64,000 nucleotides of DNA from assembly GCF_014645835.1 (NCBI RefSeq), contig NZ_BMMM01000003.1, positions 186,001 to 250,000 on the forward strand, in the 5' to 3' direction. Shown in pieces: positions 29,437 to 39,286 of this stretch. The position numbers and the translations under genes were made by a program. This stretch comes from Streptomyces albiflavescens (GTDB lineage: Bacteria > Actinomycetota > Actinomycetes > Streptomycetales > Streptomycetaceae). Positions within the stretch are counted from its first letter, which is position 1, and each line of letters begins with the position of its first letter. The notes beneath the pieces are model-generated. The model did not search any database. It was not told where the DNA came from and saw nothing but the letters and a program-made list of their open reading frames with translations.

Positions 29437-30099
29437 ATGTTTGCGTCCGAGCTGGCCGAAGAGGAGGAGCGGCGGAGGAAGCGCGCCCCATGGGGCGTGA
29501 TAGCGCTTGTTCTGCTGACCGGCCTCGCACTCATTCGGAATGGTTCCGGTGAGTTCGACGTGGGCCCTCCGCAGCCTGCCTCGGCTGCGGCGGCGGACAG
29601 CCGCACCCCCGGCGGCACTTTCTCGCAGGCGCCGGTCCCGCAGCCGTACTCCGCGGTGGACCGGGTCAGGATCCCGGCGATCCAGGTCGACGCCCCGGTC
29701 ATGCCGGTGGGCCTGGACATCGATGGCTGGGTCGCCGCGCCGCCCCCGGAAAACGCGAATCTCGCGGGCTGGTTCACCGGCGCGGTCTCGCCCGGCGAAA
29801 AGGGCACGGCCGTGATCGTGGGCCATGTGGACAACGCGCAGGGCCCGGCCGTCTTCTATGGACTCGGGGCGCTCAAGAAGGGAAGCCGGATCGACGTCCT
29901 GCGCAAGGACGGGAAGACCGCGTCGTTCGATGTCTACGGCGTCGAGGTCTTCGCGAAGAACAACTTCCCCGGTGATCGCGTGTACGGGAACAAGGGCACG
30001 CCCGAATTGCGGGTCCTCACCTGCGGGGGCGGTTTCTCCAAGCAGCACGGCTACGACGGAAACGTCGTCGTGTTCGCCCGCCTGGCCGAGGTTCGCTGA
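29437..30099 (+). CDS. srtF: Class F sortase
   Basis: This 220-aa transpeptidase has a cytoplasmic basic start, one membrane helix (about 19-34), a Pro/Ala linker and a sortase domain (70-220). The catalytic triad is visible: His130 in VGHVDN, Cys196 in LTCGGG and Arg215 in VVFARL. Class F sortases are actinobacterial and monomeric, and attach secreted proteins to peptidoglycan. ATG 29437 puts the helix near the N-terminus, as usual. Its likely partners are the neighbouring secreted proteins with C-terminal helices. Confidence 0.88.
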   Translation: MFASELAEEEERRRKRAPWGVIALVLLTGLALIRNGSGEFDVGPPQPASAAAADSRTPGGTFSQAPVPQPYSAVDRVRIPAIQVDAPVMPVGLDIDGWVAAPPPENANLAGWFTGAVSPGEKGTAVIVGHVDNAQGPAVFYGLGALKKGSRIDVLRKDGKTASFDVYGVEVFAKNNFPGDRVYGNKGTPELRVLTCGGGFSKQHGYDGNVVVFARLAEVR

Positions 30100-30126
30100 G
30101 CGTTCCCCGCCCGGGCGGGCGAAAGC

Positions 30127-30159
30127 CCGTGGGCGGAACTTTCGTAGTTCCGCCCACGG
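30127..30159. terminator. Bidirectional terminator between sortase and deacetylase genes
   Basis: A 14-bp perfect stem (CCGTGGGCGGAACT with AGTTCCGCCCACGG) closes a 5-base loop TTCGT. It lies between two convergent stops (30099 and 30162), so it can end both transcripts. Confidence 0.9.
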
Positions 30160-30161
30160 AC

Positions 30162-31007
30162 CTATGTGAATTTCCGGCGCGGCACGGTGATGTGGTAGCC
30201 GGAATCCAGCAGTTGCGGCAGATAGTCGCGCAGTGCCCGAACGGTCTGCGAGCGGTCGCCGCCCGCGTCGTGCGAGAGGATCACGACACCCGGGGCGGCG
30301 CCGCTCTCGACCCGGTCGGTGATGGTGCCGGTGCCCGGGGTCGTCCAGTCGAGTGAGTCGACCGTCCAGGCCAGCGGTTCCATACCCAGTTCGGCGCCGA
30401 TCTGGAAGGTCGCCCGGTTCCAGGCCCCATACGGCGCGCGGAACCAGACGGGCGGCTCGCCGTAGGCGTCGTCGATGACCTCGCAGGTGCGCTCGATCTC
30501 GGAATGGATCGCGGAGCGCGAGAGCTTGGTCAGCAGCGGGTGGGTCCAGGTGTGGTTGCCGACGATGTGCCCGTCGTCGGCCATCTCGCCCAGCAGGCCC
30601 TTGTTCTCGAGGGCCATCTCCCCGCACACGAAGAACATCGCGCGTACGTCGTACTTGCGCAGGGTGCGCAGGATGCTGGGCGTGTAGTGCGGGTCGGGGC
30701 CGTCGTCGAAGGTCAGCACCATGGTGCGGCCGCGGCCGGACATGCGCAGAAACGGCTCGTGCCGGACCACGGTCCGCACGGGGGTATGACGCGGGGGGCC
30801 GTATCCGGCCATCGGCTCGAGGCGATAGGCAGAGGGCCTGAGAGCGCGGCGCGCCTGAGGGCCCGAGACCGGCGGCAGACTCCGCACCGGCTTGGTCGCC
30901 GGTTCCGCGGTCAGGAAGCGGGCCGTGCCCGCCGCCCCGGCCGCGCCCAGGACGGCGGCGCCGGCGATCAACGCCCGGCGCCGGGTGAGCGGATGATCCT
31001 TTTTCAT
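30162..31007 (-). CDS. Polysaccharide deacetylase (NodB-like)
   Basis: This 281-aa exported enzyme has a twin-arginine-like signal (TRRRALIAGAAVLGAAGAAG) and a carbohydrate esterase 4 domain. Motif 1 TFDDGPDP supplies the catalytic base and a metal Asp. Motif 2 GNHTWTHP gives the metal His pair. Motif 3 FRAPYG, and late LSHDAGG and LDWTTPG segments, follow. It should deacetylate N-acetyl sugars of peptidoglycan or another wall polymer. ATG 31007 lacks a good ribosome site, and a 14-bp palindrome overlaps the leader. The frame starting at 31014 is different and not family-like. Confidence 0.9.
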   Translation of the reverse strand: MKKDHPLTRRRALIAGAAVLGAAGAAGTARFLTAEPATKPVRSLPPVSGPQARRALRPSAYRLEPMAGYGPPRHTPVRTVVRHEPFLRMSGRGRTMVLTFDDGPDPHYTPSILRTLRKYDVRAMFFVCGEMALENKGLLGEMADDGHIVGNHTWTHPLLTKLSRSAIHSEIERTCEVIDDAYGEPPVWFRAPYGAWNRATFQIGAELGMEPLAWTVDSLDWTTPGTGTITDRVESGAAPGVVILSHDAGGDRSQTVRALRDYLPQLLDSGYHITVPRRKFT

Positions 31008-31020
31008 GACTCATGAGTCA
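31007..31020. promoter_or_regulatory. 14-bp perfect palindrome at the deacetylase start
   Basis: TGACTCATGAGTCA is perfectly self-complementary and abuts the start codon of the deacetylase gene. It may be an operator or affect translation initiation. Chance cannot be excluded for one site. Confidence 0.35.
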
Positions 31021-31088
31021 CCCGATGGAAGGGCGGAGCAACTGAGCAACACCGGTGCGCCCCCACGAATGCACCCGCTCGGACCATT

Positions 31089-34000
31089 TCAGCGGCGGCG
31101 TACCAGGGGGAAGGGCAGAGTCTCACGGATCGTCAGCCCGGTGAGGAACATGACAAGGCGGTCGACGCCCATCCCCAGACCCCCCGTGGGCGGCATCGCG
31201 TACTCCAGCGCCTCGAGGAAGTCCTCGTCGAGCTCCATCGCCTCGGGGTCTCCGCCGGCGGCGAGCATCGACTGCGCGGTCAGCCGACGGCGCTGCTCGA
31301 CCGGGTCGGTCAACTCCGAGTAGGCGGTGCCCAGTTCGGTTCCGAAGGCGACCAGGTCCCAGCGCTCGGCGAGCCGCGGGTCGGTGCGGTGCTGCCGGGT
31401 CAGTGGGGAGACGTCGGTCGGGAAGTCCTTGTAGAACGTGGGCAGCCGGGTCTTCTCTTCGACCAGTCGTTCGTACATTTCCAGTACCACATCGCCGCGA
31501 CCGTCGTCCGCCGTGTACGGCACGCCCACGCGGTCGCACAGCGGCAGCAGCGTGTCCAGCGGCGTGTCGGCGTCGACCTCCTCCCCCAGGGCCTCCGAGA
31601 TCGCGTCGTGCACGGTCCTGACGGGCCAGGGCCCGGAGATGTCGTACTCGGTGCCGTCCTTGCGGGCGATCGGCGCTCCGAAGGCGGCGGTCGCGGCGCC
31701 CTGGATCAGTTCGCGGGTGAGGTCGAGCATCACGTCGTAGTCGGCGAAGGCCTGGTAGGCCTCCAGCATCGTGAACTCGGGGTTGTGCTTGTAGGAGACG
31801 CCCTCGTTGCGGAAGGTGCGGCCCATCTCGAAGACCTTCTCCAGGCCGCCGACACACAGCCGCTTGAGGTAGAGCTCGGGTGCGATGCGCAGATAGAGGT
31901 CCAGGTCGTAGGCGTTGATGTGGGTCGTGAAGGGCCGGGCATTGGCGCCGCCGTGGATCTGCTGGAGCATCGGGGTCTCGACCTCCAGATAGCCGCGGTC
32001 CAGGAGGCCTTGGCGCAGCGCCTGTACGGCGGTGGAGCGGGCGCGTACGACCTGGCGGGCGTCAGGGCTGGACACCAGGTCGAGATAGCGGCGACGCACC
32101 TTCGCCTCGGGGTCGGCGAGGCCCCGGCGTTTGTCGGGCAGCGGGCGCAGGCACTTGCCGGTGAGCTGCCAGGAGGTGACGAAGACGGTGCGCTCGCCCT
32201 TGTCGCTGACACCTGCGAGACCGTCGGCGGTGATGTGGTCGCCGATGTCGACGTCCCGCCGGAACCGGTCGAGCGCGGCCCCGGATTCCTTCCTGGTGAG
32301 GGCGAGTTGGAGGTCGCCGGACCAGTCGCGCAGCACGGCGAAGAGGATGCCGCCGAAGTCGCGCATGAGGATGACGCGGCCCGCGACGGTCACGTGAGCG
32401 CCCTCGCGGACCTCGGCCAGGGCGTGGGTGCGCGGAGGGACGCCCACCGGGTAGGGGTCGGTGCCCTCGGTACGGAGCCGGTCGAGTGTGCGGTGCCGGA
32501 TGCGGACCTGTTCGGGCAGACCGGCGGTCGCATCGGCGGCCCCGGCCTCCTCCCCCGCCTCGAGGCCGAGGGCCGACAGCGACGGCAGGCCTGCGGTGCC
32601 GGCGGGCTCGGGGCCGCTCTTCGCGTGCCCCTTGCCCCAGAGCTTGCGCAGCGAGGGCACGGAGACGAAGCCCTCGGCGATCCCGGACGCGAGGCCGATG
32701 CGGGCGAGGGAGCCGGTCTCGCCGTAGCAGATGAAGCGTGGGTACCACTCGGGGTGGTATTTGGCATTGGACCGGTAGAGCGCCTCCAGCTGCCACCACC
32801 GGGAGAAGAACAGCAGCAGTCGGCGCCAGAGCCTGAGCACCGGTCCGGCGCCGATGCGGGCGCCCTCCTCGAAGACCGAGCGGAACGCCGCGAAGTTGAG
32901 CGAGACGCGCCGCACACCGAACTTCCCGGCGACCGCGCACAGCTCCGCGACCATGAACTCCACGACCCCGTTGGGTGCGCCGCGGTCACGGCGCATCAGG
33001 TCCAGCGAGATGCCGTCGCGGCCCCAGGGCACGAACGAGAGCAGCGCGAGCAGCTTGCCGTCGCTTCCCGTCGCCTCGACGAGGAGGCAGTCGCCGTCCT
33101 CGGGGTCGCCGAGCCGGTCGAGGGCCATCGAGAAGCCGCGCTCGGTCTCGGTGTCGCGCCAGGCGTCCGCCCGGTCGACGATCTCCTCCATCTCCTCGTC
33201 GGTGAGGGTGGAGTGGCGGCGTACGCGGCAGGTGGCGCCGGTGCGTCTGACCCGGTGGACGGCCTGGCGTGTGACCCGCATGTCGCGCCCGTCCAGGTCG
33301 AAGTCGGCGACGTACAGGATCGCCTCGTCACCGAGTTGGAGCGCGCCGAGCCCGGCGCGCACGAACGCCTTCGCGCCGTCCTCGGAGGCACCCATCACGG
33401 CGGGCGCCCAGGCGTAGTGGCGGGCCACGTCCAGCCAGGCGGCGATGGCGTGCGGCCAGGCCTCGCGGTCGCCGACGGGGTCGCCGCTGGCCAGGCAGAC
33501 ACCGGCCTCGACGCGGTAGGTGACGGCGGCCTTGCCGCTGGGCGAGAAGACGACGGCCTTGTCGCGGCGAGTGGCGAAGTAGCCGAGGGAGTCCTCGGCG
33601 CCGTACGCCTGGAGCAGGGCGCGGATGCGCGGCTCCTCGTCGCCGTGCAGGGCCGACTCCATGCGCTGGGAGCGAAAGAGCGTGGCGGCGGCGCTGAGCA
33701 GGGCGAGGGCGCCGAAGAGGCCGAGGACGAAGGACAGGGCGCGCGGCGGGCGCCCGTCGAAGGAGCGCCCGGAGACCAGGCCGCCACAGACCCGGTTGGC
33801 CGCCCACAGCAGCCGCTGGCCCTCCGGCAGCGTGCCGGGGAACAGCGCGACCAGCCCCCAGCCGACCAGGATCGCCACGCCCAGCCCGGCGAGGAGCACG
33901 GCCAGGGCCCGCCACACGGCGCCGCGCCGGTGGGCCGCGTAGAACTCCTTGCGGGCCACGATCAGCAGCACCAGCGCGAGCGCGCAGACGACGAGGGAGG

Positions 34001-34367
34001 GGATCGACTCGGCGTACAGACCCAGCGCGACGCCCAGGACGTCACCGAGGACGAGGAGACCGAGGTAGACGACGACCAGCCACCAGGCGACCTTCTTGCG
34101 GGCGGCGGTCGCGCCGGCGAGCAGGAAGAGGAACGCGGCGTACGCGAGGTTGGCGCTGACCGGGACGGTCAGCAGGTCCAGGAAGCGCACGACGGGGCGC
34201 AGCAGCCGCCGCAGGGGCTCGCTGAAGGCCAGCAGGACGCAGAGCACGCCCAGCGCGCCGAAGAACGTCGCGAAACCCTCGGGCACCTTGCTGAGGAAAC
34301 CGCTCCGGGAAGTCCGTATCGGGCCTGTGGCGCCCTTCGGCGCGCGGGCCTCCACGGTGGCACTCAT
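31089..34367 (-). CDS. lysX: Bifunctional phosphatidylglycerol lysyltransferase / lysyl-tRNA synthetase (LysX)
   Basis: This 1092-aa fusion has an N-terminal membrane part of about seven helices (30-230), an MprF-like aminoacyl-lipid transferase domain (about 240-570, including [16 protein letters not shown] and [10 protein letters not shown]) and a C-terminal lysyl-tRNA synthetase (about 600-1092). The synthetase has an OB-fold and class II motifs [20 protein letters not shown] and [12 protein letters not shown]. Such proteins charge tRNA with lysine and pass it to phosphatidylglycerol, making the membrane less anionic and more resistant to cationic peptides. Mycobacterial LysX has the same layout and similar length. 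The start ATG 34367 was chosen over a longer open frame. Confidence 0.93.
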   Translation of the reverse strand: MSATVEARAPKGATGPIRTSRSGFLSKVPEGFATFFGALGVLCVLLAFSEPLRRLLRPVVRFLDLLTVPVSANLAYAAFLFLLAGATAARKKVAWWLVVVYLGLLVLGDVLGVALGLYAESIPSLVVCALALVLLIVARKEFYAAHRRGAVWRALAVLLAGLGVAILVGWGLVALFPGTLPEGQRLLWAANRVCGGLVSGRSFDGRPPRALSFVLGLFGALALLSAAATLFRSQRMESALHGDEEPRIRALLQAYGAEDSLGYFATRRDKAVVFSPSGKAAVTYRVEAGVCLASGDPVGDREAWPHAIAAWLDVARHYAWAPAVMGASEDGAKAFVRAGLGALQLGDEAILYVADFDLDGRDMRVTRQAVHRVRRTGATCRVRRHSTLTDEEMEEIVDRADAWRDTETERGFSMALDRLGDPEDGDCLLVEATGSDGKLLALLSFVPWGRDGISLDLMRRDRGAPNGVVEFMVAELCAVAGKFGVRRVSLNFAAFRSVFEEGARIGAGPVLRLWRRLLLFFSRWWQLEALYRSNAKYHPEWYPRFICYGETGSLARIGLASGIAEGFVSVPSLRKLWGKGHAKSGPEPAGTAGLPSLSALGLEAGEEAGAADATAGLPEQVRIRHRTLDRLRTEGTDPYPVGVPPRTHALAEVREGAHVTVAGRVILMRDFGGILFAVLRDWSGDLQLALTRKESGAALDRFRRDVDIGDHITADGLAGVSDKGERTVFVTSWQLTGKCLRPLPDKRRGLADPEAKVRRRYLDLVSSPDARQVVRARSTAVQALRQGLLDRGYLEVETPMLQQIHGGANARPFTTHINAYDLDLYLRIAPELYLKRLCVGGLEKVFEMGRTFRNEGVSYKHNPEFTMLEAYQAFADYDVMLDLTRELIQGAATAAFGAPIARKDGTEYDISGPWPVRTVHDAISEALGEEVDADTPLDTLLPLCDRVGVPYTADDGRGDVVLEMYERLVEEKTRLPTFYKDFPTDVSPLTRQHRTDPRLAERWDLVAFGTELGTAYSELTDPVEQRRRLTAQSMLAAGGDPEAMELDEDFLEALEYAMPPTGGLGMGVDRLVMFLTGLTIRETLPFPLVRRR

Positions 34368-34411
34368 GGTCTCGACTGTAGGAAGCGCGGCGCGTGCCCG
34401 CCCGTCGAGCG

Positions 34412-34442
34412 AGGTCCCGTCTCCCTCAGGAGGGCGGGACCT
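34412..34442. promoter_or_regulatory. Hairpin in the lysX / stress-protein divergent region
   Basis: AGGTCCCG and CGGGACCT are perfect 8-bp arms, with a nested CCCT/AGGG pairing inside. The structure lies in the 99-bp gap between two divergent genes, so it is more likely an operator than a terminator. It overlaps the expected -35 zone of the stress-protein gene. Confidence 0.4.
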
Positions 34443-34466
34443 GCGGTTTCCGATAGCCTCACAGCC

Positions 34467-34931
34467 GTGACGGAACAGCAGGGCTCGCATCGGTTCGAGC
34501 GGGGCACGGACGGTCCCAAGGTCATCCTCGTCGGTGTGGACGGCTCCGACTCCTCGCTGCGCGCCGCGGCATACGCCGGTGGCCTGGCCAGGCGGCAGCA
34601 TGCGCTGCTTGCCGTGGTCTACGTCCAGCCCGTGATGGCGGCGGGGGCGGCGCTCGGGGTGCCGGTCGCCGAGACGACCGACGAGATCGCCGAGGACCTG
34701 GTCCAGTACATCCGCGACGCCACCGAGCGGGTCAAGGGCATATTCGAGGTGCGCTGGGAGTTCCACACCTTCCGCGGCGACCCCTACAACGGCCTGGTGA
34801 CGGCCGCGGACGAGCTCAAGGCGGACGCCGTGGTGGTGGGCGCCTCCGAGCAGGCGGGACACCGGATCATCGGATCGGTGGCGATCCGGCTGGTCAAGGC
34901 CGGGCGCTGGCCGGTCACGGTCGTGCCGTAG
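34467..34931 (+). CDS. Universal stress protein (UspA family)
   Basis: This 154-aa protein starts at GTG 34467. It shows the Usp strand [12 protein letters not shown] near the N-terminus and an ATP-binding-type end: [24 protein letters not shown] then WPVTVVP. The G-2x-G-9x-G(S/T) pattern is only partly kept. There is no Shine-Dalgarno, and TAGCCT ends 8 bases before the GTG, which suggests a leaderless mRNA. It is divergent from lysX. Confidence 0.88.
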   Translation: MTEQQGSHRFERGTDGPKVILVGVDGSDSSLRAAAYAGGLARRQHALLAVVYVQPVMAAGAALGVPVAETTDEIAEDLVQYIRDATERVKGIFEVRWEFHTFRGDPYNGLVTAADELKADAVVVGASEQAGHRIIGSVAIRLVKAGRWPVTVVP

Positions 34932-35037
34932 ATCCTCTTGGGCCGTCCGCAGCTTGCGTGGCATCTTTCGCCGCCGCCGCCGCTGGGCCATCATGATCCG
35001 CCGTCAGCCGATTGCCGTCTGCGAAGAGGTGAGGCTC

Positions 35038-36468
35038 ATGGCCGGGCTCCGAATGGGTGAAGGCATTCTCCGCCGCAAACCCATCGAACACATCGAGGAC
35101 ACCGAAATCCGGGTGGGCCCAAAGCTCGAGCGGTCTCTCGGTCTCTGGCAGCTGACCGCCATCGGTGTCGGCGGCATCATCGGTGCCGGCATCTTCACGC
35201 TCGCCGGCACGGTCGCGAACGGCACGGCCGGGCCCGCGGTCGTCGTGTCGTTCCTGATCGCGGGCGTCGCGAGCGCCGCGGCCGCCCTGTCGTACGCGGA
35301 GTTCGCGGGCCTCATCCCGAAGGCCGGCTCGGCCTACACGTACGGCTACGCGGTGCTCGGCGAGTTCGCGGGCTGGTTCATCGGCTGGGATCTGCTCCTG
35401 GAGTACACGGCGATCGTGGCGGTGGTCGCGATCGGCATCTCCGGGTACTTCGGCTTCCTGGTCGGCGAGCTGGGCGCCGACCTGCCGAACTGGATGCTGG
35501 GCGCGCCCGGCACCGGCGACGGCCACCGGGTCGACCTGTTCGCCGCGGTGCTGTGTCTGCTCATCGCCGGCCTGCTGAACCTGGGCATCAAGAGCGCAGC
35601 CCGCTTCGAGACGGTCGTCGTCGTCCTCAAGGTGCTGGTCGTCCTGCTCGTCATCGGCGTCGGTGTCTTCCACATCAACACCGACCACTACACCCCCTTC
35701 TTCCCCTACGGAATCAGTGGGGCGTTCACGGGCGCGGCGACCGTCTTCTTCGCGGTCTTCGGGTACGACGCCATGTCGACGGCGGCCGAGGAGTCGAAGG
35801 ACGCCCAGCGCCACATGCCGAAGGCGATCCTCTACTCCCTGGCGATCTCGATGGTGCTGTACGTGGCCGCCTGTCTGGTCCTCACGGGCATGCAGGACTA
35901 CAAGGACATCGACAAGGAGAGCGGATTCTCGACGGCGTTCAAGTCGGTGGGCCTGAGCGGTCTCGCCGATGTCATCGCGGTGGGAGCGATCATCGGCATT
36001 CTCACGGTCATGTTCACGTTCATGCTGGGCGTCACCCGTGTCTGGTTCAGCATGAGCCGGGACGGGCTCCTCCCCAAGTGGTTCGCCAAGACGCACCCGA
36101 CGCGCCATGTACCGACGCGTGTGACCTGGATCGTCGGGTTCGCGTCGGCCGCCGTCGCCGGGTTCCTGCCGATCGGCGAGGCGGCCGAACTCACCAACAT
36201 CGGCATCCTGTTGGCGTTCGTCGTGGTGTGCGTGGCGGTGATCGTGCTCCGCTACCGGCAGCCGGACCTTCCGCGTACCTTCCGCACCCCGTGGATGCCG
36301 TTCGTGCCCGCCCTGGGCGTGGTCTTCTCCATCTGGCTGATCACCTTCCTGCAATGGCAGACCTGGGTGCGGTTCGCGGTGTGGTTCGTGATCGGTTGCG
36401 TCGTCTACTTCGGGTACTCGTACAAGCGCTCGGAGCTGGCCGAGGACACCACGGCTACTTCCCCATGA
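35038..36468 (+). CDS. APC-family amino-acid permease
   Basis: This 476-aa protein has about twelve to thirteen membrane helices. It carries the APC signature GVGGIIGAGIFTLAGTVA on helix 1, as in the CAT/YfnA group of cationic amino-acid transporters. Helix 6 has FFAVFGYDAMSTAAEE. ATG 35038 is preceded by GAGGTGAGG; the longer frame from 34954 is less likely. Its last 14 bases overlap the convergent CapA gene. Basic amino acids are the best guess for substrate. Confidence 0.92.
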   Translation: MAGLRMGEGILRRKPIEHIEDTEIRVGPKLERSLGLWQLTAIGVGGIIGAGIFTLAGTVANGTAGPAVVVSFLIAGVASAAAALSYAEFAGLIPKAGSAYTYGYAVLGEFAGWFIGWDLLLEYTAIVAVVAIGISGYFGFLVGELGADLPNWMLGAPGTGDGHRVDLFAAVLCLLIAGLLNLGIKSAARFETVVVVLKVLVVLLVIGVGVFHINTDHYTPFFPYGISGAFTGAATVFFAVFGYDAMSTAAEESKDAQRHMPKAILYSLAISMVLYVAACLVLTGMQDYKDIDKESGFSTAFKSVGLSGLADVIAVGAIIGILTVMFTFMLGVTRVWFSMSRDGLLPKWFAKTHPTRHVPTRVTWIVGFASAAVAGFLPIGEAAELTNIGILLAFVVVCVAVIVLRYRQPDLPRTFRTPWMPFVPALGVVFSIWLITFLQWQTWVRFAVWFVIGCVVYFGYSYKRSELAEDTTATSP

Positions 36469-37630
36469 CGAGCCCGTCCTGGGCCGCGCCCCGGCTCAGG
36501 ACGAGGTCCCGGATCCGGTCGCGTACGCCTCCGGCCGCGGCCCCCTGGTCCAGGCCGGCGTTGAGGTTGACCACGCGTCCGGAGCCGGGGTCGAAGAACT
36601 GCGGGATGAACTCGGCCTTCGTCACCTCCCAGCGCCCGCCCGGATGGGAGGGCGGGGCGAACGCGAACCGCCCGATCGTGCTCTCGTTGCCGCGTGGGTC
36701 CTGGACGCCCTGGTGGTCGACCATCGCGTCGGCGATCTGGTCGCCCAGGCCGTAGACGACCCAGGTGCCGTTGACCTTCTGGTACGGCTGCGGGACGTGC
36801 GCGTGGGTGCCGAGGATCAGGTCGACGTCGGGCCGCCCGTTCGTCGCGGAGGCGGTCAGCTGCGTACTCAGCCACACCTGCTGTGCATCCGGCGCGTCCT
36901 GCCATGCGGTGCCCCAGTGCAGGGATACGACGACCACGTCGGCGCCCGCCGCCCGGGCGGCGCGGGCGTCCGCGACGATCCGGTCCGGGTCGATCAGGTT
37001 GACGGCCCAGGCCTGACCCTGCGGAAGCGGAGACCCGTTGGTGCCGTTGGTGTACGCGAGATGCGCGACCTTGGCGGAGCCCGCGCGCATCATGGTGACG
37101 CCGTTCGCCTCGTCCGCCGTGCGCGCCGATCCCACGTGCCGTACGCCCGCGCGGTCGAGCGCGTCCAAAGTGGTCCGAATGCCGGCGACGCCCTCGTCCA
37201 GGGTGTGGTTCGCGGCTGTGGAGCAGGCGTCGTAGCCCGTCGCGGCGAGTGCCTCGGCCACCTGCGGCGGGGAGCTGAAGGTCGGGTTTCCGGTGTAGTC
37301 GCCGTCCGCGCCGTACACGGTCTCCAAGTGACAGATCGCCAGGTCGGCGCGGGCCACGACGGGTTTCACCCCCGCGAGCATCGGCCGGAAGTCGTACCCG
37401 CTGCCTTTCGCGTCGGCCTTCGCCCGCTCGATGATCGTGCCGTGCGGCAGGACATCGCCCGAGGCGACGAGGGTGAAGCCGGGTGCGGCGGAAGGGGCGG
37501 GGGCGGCGGGCTGTCCGCCGGTTCGGCTGGGTCGCGCCACCGCCCACGGATCCTTGGTCTGGCAGCCTCCGGTGGCCGCGATGAGTACGGCCGCGAGGGC
37601 CATGGTGGTCTGTCGCCTGCGTGTGGTCAT
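36455..37630 (-). CDS. CapA-family lipoprotein (PGA_cap metallophosphatase fold)
   Basis: This 391-aa protein has a lipoprotein signal (lipobox TGGC, Cys 23). It also has the CapA domain with SGDVLPHG, ICHLETV, ANHTLDEG, SLHWGTAW and GTHAHVPQP metal-type motifs. CapA proteins relate to poly-gamma-glutamate capsule anchoring or transport, and many Streptomyces members have unknown substrates. No capB/capC genes are nearby, so a different envelope role is likely. It overlaps the permease gene tail to tail. Confidence 0.88.
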   Translation of the reverse strand: MTTRRRQTTMALAAVLIAATGGCQTKDPWAVARPSRTGGQPAAPAPSAAPGFTLVASGDVLPHGTIIERAKADAKGSGYDFRPMLAGVKPVVARADLAICHLETVYGADGDYTGNPTFSSPPQVAEALAATGYDACSTAANHTLDEGVAGIRTTLDALDRAGVRHVGSARTADEANGVTMMRAGSAKVAHLAYTNGTNGSPLPQGQAWAVNLIDPDRIVADARAARAAGADVVVVSLHWGTAWQDAPDAQQVWLSTQLTASATNGRPDVDLILGTHAHVPQPYQKVNGTWVVYGLGDQIADAMVDHQGVQDPRGNESTIGRFAFAPPSHPGGRWEVTKAEFIPQFFDPGSGRVVNLNAGLDQGAAAGGVRDRIRDLVLSRGAAQDGLVMGK

Positions 37631-37720
37631 CGACGGGCCCCAATATGTTGGATTTTCCCATTAATGAGTAGGAATCCACATACAAGGGGCGTCCGGAGTC
37701 AAGCAGCAACGACACCTTTA

Positions 37721-37745
37721 GCCCGTCCGGCGTTTGAGGACGGGC
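37721..37745. repeat. Streptomyces-type dispersed hairpin repeat
   Basis: GCCCGTCC and GGACGGGC form an 8-bp stem around GGCGTTTGA. I recall this CCGTCCGGCGTTTGAGGAC sequence as one dispersed in many intergenic regions of Streptomyces genomes, often followed, as here, by a GGGGGT...GACCCC motif. It lies between the divergent CapA and sigma-factor genes. A search of the complete genome would show copy number. Confidence 0.5.
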
Positions 37746-37906
37746 CCGTCAGGGCGAATGGGAGTCCGGGGGTGGAGACCCCAGCGGCGGAGGACCCCAC
37801 CCCGATGGACCGTTCATCGCACCGTTCACCGACGGCTTCGACCGCCCACCGCAGACCCGCGCCCCACCCCTGTCCCCGTGGAGCGGCACCCGCTGGCATA
37901 CAGGCC

Positions 37907-38455
37907 ATGACGGCCGGAACCAGCACCATCACACACGGGGCGACCGCCGAGCACGAGCTGGCCGCGCTGCAGCGCGAGCACGGACGGCCCCTCTTCGCGC
38001 TGCTGCTGCGGCTGTCCGACGGCGATCGGCAGCGCGCCGAGGATCTGGTGCAGGAGACATTCGTACGCGCCTGGCAGCACCCCGAGGCGCTGCGTGCCGA
38101 CGACTTCGACTCCGTACGCCCCTGGCTCCTCACCGTCGGACGACGGCTCGCGATCGACGCGCGCCGGGCCCGTCAGGCACGCCCGGCGGAGGTCGGCGAC
38201 GCGGTGCTGGAGAGTGCGCGCGTCTGTGCCGATCACGCCGAACGATCCGCGGCGATGCTCGATGTACGGGAGGCTGTGAAGACACTCACTCCCGAGCACC
38301 GTGAAGTCCTGGTGCAGGTGTACTTCCAAGGGGCGAGTGTGGCGGAGGCCGCCGCAGCCCTCGGAATTCCGCCCGGTACGGTGAAGTCTCGCGCGTACTA
38401 CGCGCTGCGCGCCCTGCGCCGGGTTCTTCCGGGATACGCGGCCGACCTGCGGTGA
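37907..38455 (+). CDS. ECF-type RNA polymerase sigma factor
   Basis: This 182-aa protein has sigma region 2 (QRAEDLVQETFVRAWQHP, about 45-65) and region 4 (LTPEHREVLVQVYFQGASV and PPGTVKSRAYYALRALRR, about 125-175). There is no region 1 or 3, as in ECF factors. ATG 37907 fits the usual length; a much longer frame upstream is not coding. An anti-sigma-like gene follows, separated by one unknown gene. The target promoters cannot be inferred. Confidence 0.9.
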   Translation: MTAGTSTITHGATAEHELAALQREHGRPLFALLLRLSDGDRQRAEDLVQETFVRAWQHPEALRADDFDSVRPWLLTVGRRLAIDARRARQARPAEVGDAVLESARVCADHAERSAAMLDVREAVKTLTPEHREVLVQVYFQGASVAEAAAALGIPPGTVKSRAYYALRALRRVLPGYAADLR

Positions 38456-38629
38456 AACCGAAGGCCGAGTCAAACCTCCGTAAAGCGCCTTGCTGAGGAC
38501 CATGGTTGAGCAATCAGCTTGCCTCATCCGTGTTCCGGATTGGGGGGTGTCAGCGGCCTGGTCCGCGGGACACCCCGCAAAGCCCGGGGTCGGGCGACGC
38601 GCACGCGAACCGGAGGAAGGCAGGAAGGG

Positions 38630-39145
38630 ATGCTGCACAGAGGTCAAGAAAGTACGGACGGCACCGGCGGTGGCGAACTCACCGTCCCCATGGCGTGGTT
38701 GTACGCCGAGTACATCGCCGACGAACTGCTGCGGACCGGCGACCTGATGCCGCCCACGTCCTTCGAGTTCCGCGCAGGACGCGACGCGCTGGCGCTGACC
38801 ATTTTCCTCTCCGACAGCGGCGGTGAGCTTTCCGGGATCCGGGTCGTCACTCAGCTGGAGACCTGGCTCTCGCTGACGGCGTACGACCAGCCGTGGCAGG
38901 ACTGGGTGCGCGAGCACCTGGCGCGGCTCGCGGCCGAGGCGAGGGCATCCGGCGCTCCCGCTCCGGACTTGGAGCTGGCGTCGGCGGCCTGGCGCTGGCT
39001 CGAAGAGACCGAGCTGCTCGCTCCCGACCTGGACGCGGTGCCGGGCGGCGGGCCGGTGGTCGGCGAGGACGACGGGCCGAAGGTGTGGACGCCGGCTTGG
39101 CAGCTCGGACTTCCCCTCGGACATCTCGCCATCCATCTTTTTTGA
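38630..39145 (+). CDS. Unknown protein between sigma and anti-sigma genes
   Basis: I do not recognise this 171-aa protein. It is acidic, with no signal peptide or membrane helix. It has a beta-rich middle (SFEFRAGRDALALTIFLSD) and a Trp-rich helical part (WQDWVREHLARLA and AAWRWLEETELLAPDL). ATG 38630 has AGGAAGGG just upstream. It lies between an ECF sigma gene and a zf-HC2 anti-sigma gene on the same strand, so a role in that regulatory unit is possible. Confidence 0.65.
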   Translation: MLHRGQESTDGTGGGELTVPMAWLYAEYIADELLRTGDLMPPTSFEFRAGRDALALTIFLSDSGGELSGIRVVTQLETWLSLTAYDQPWQDWVREHLARLAAEARASGAPAPDLELASAAWRWLEETELLAPDLDAVPGGGPVVGEDDGPKVWTPAWQLGLPLGHLAIHLF

Positions 39146-39286
39146 ATCAGGACCAATCCGCCGGCCGGGTCGCTCCGAATCTCTTGGTTGCGATTCTGTG
39201 CGTGGCTTGAGTGATTCGACTGTCTGATGCGTACGGGTGAGAGCAAGGAGTAACCCCACCCCCACCCATCGGCACGAGGATTCGGC

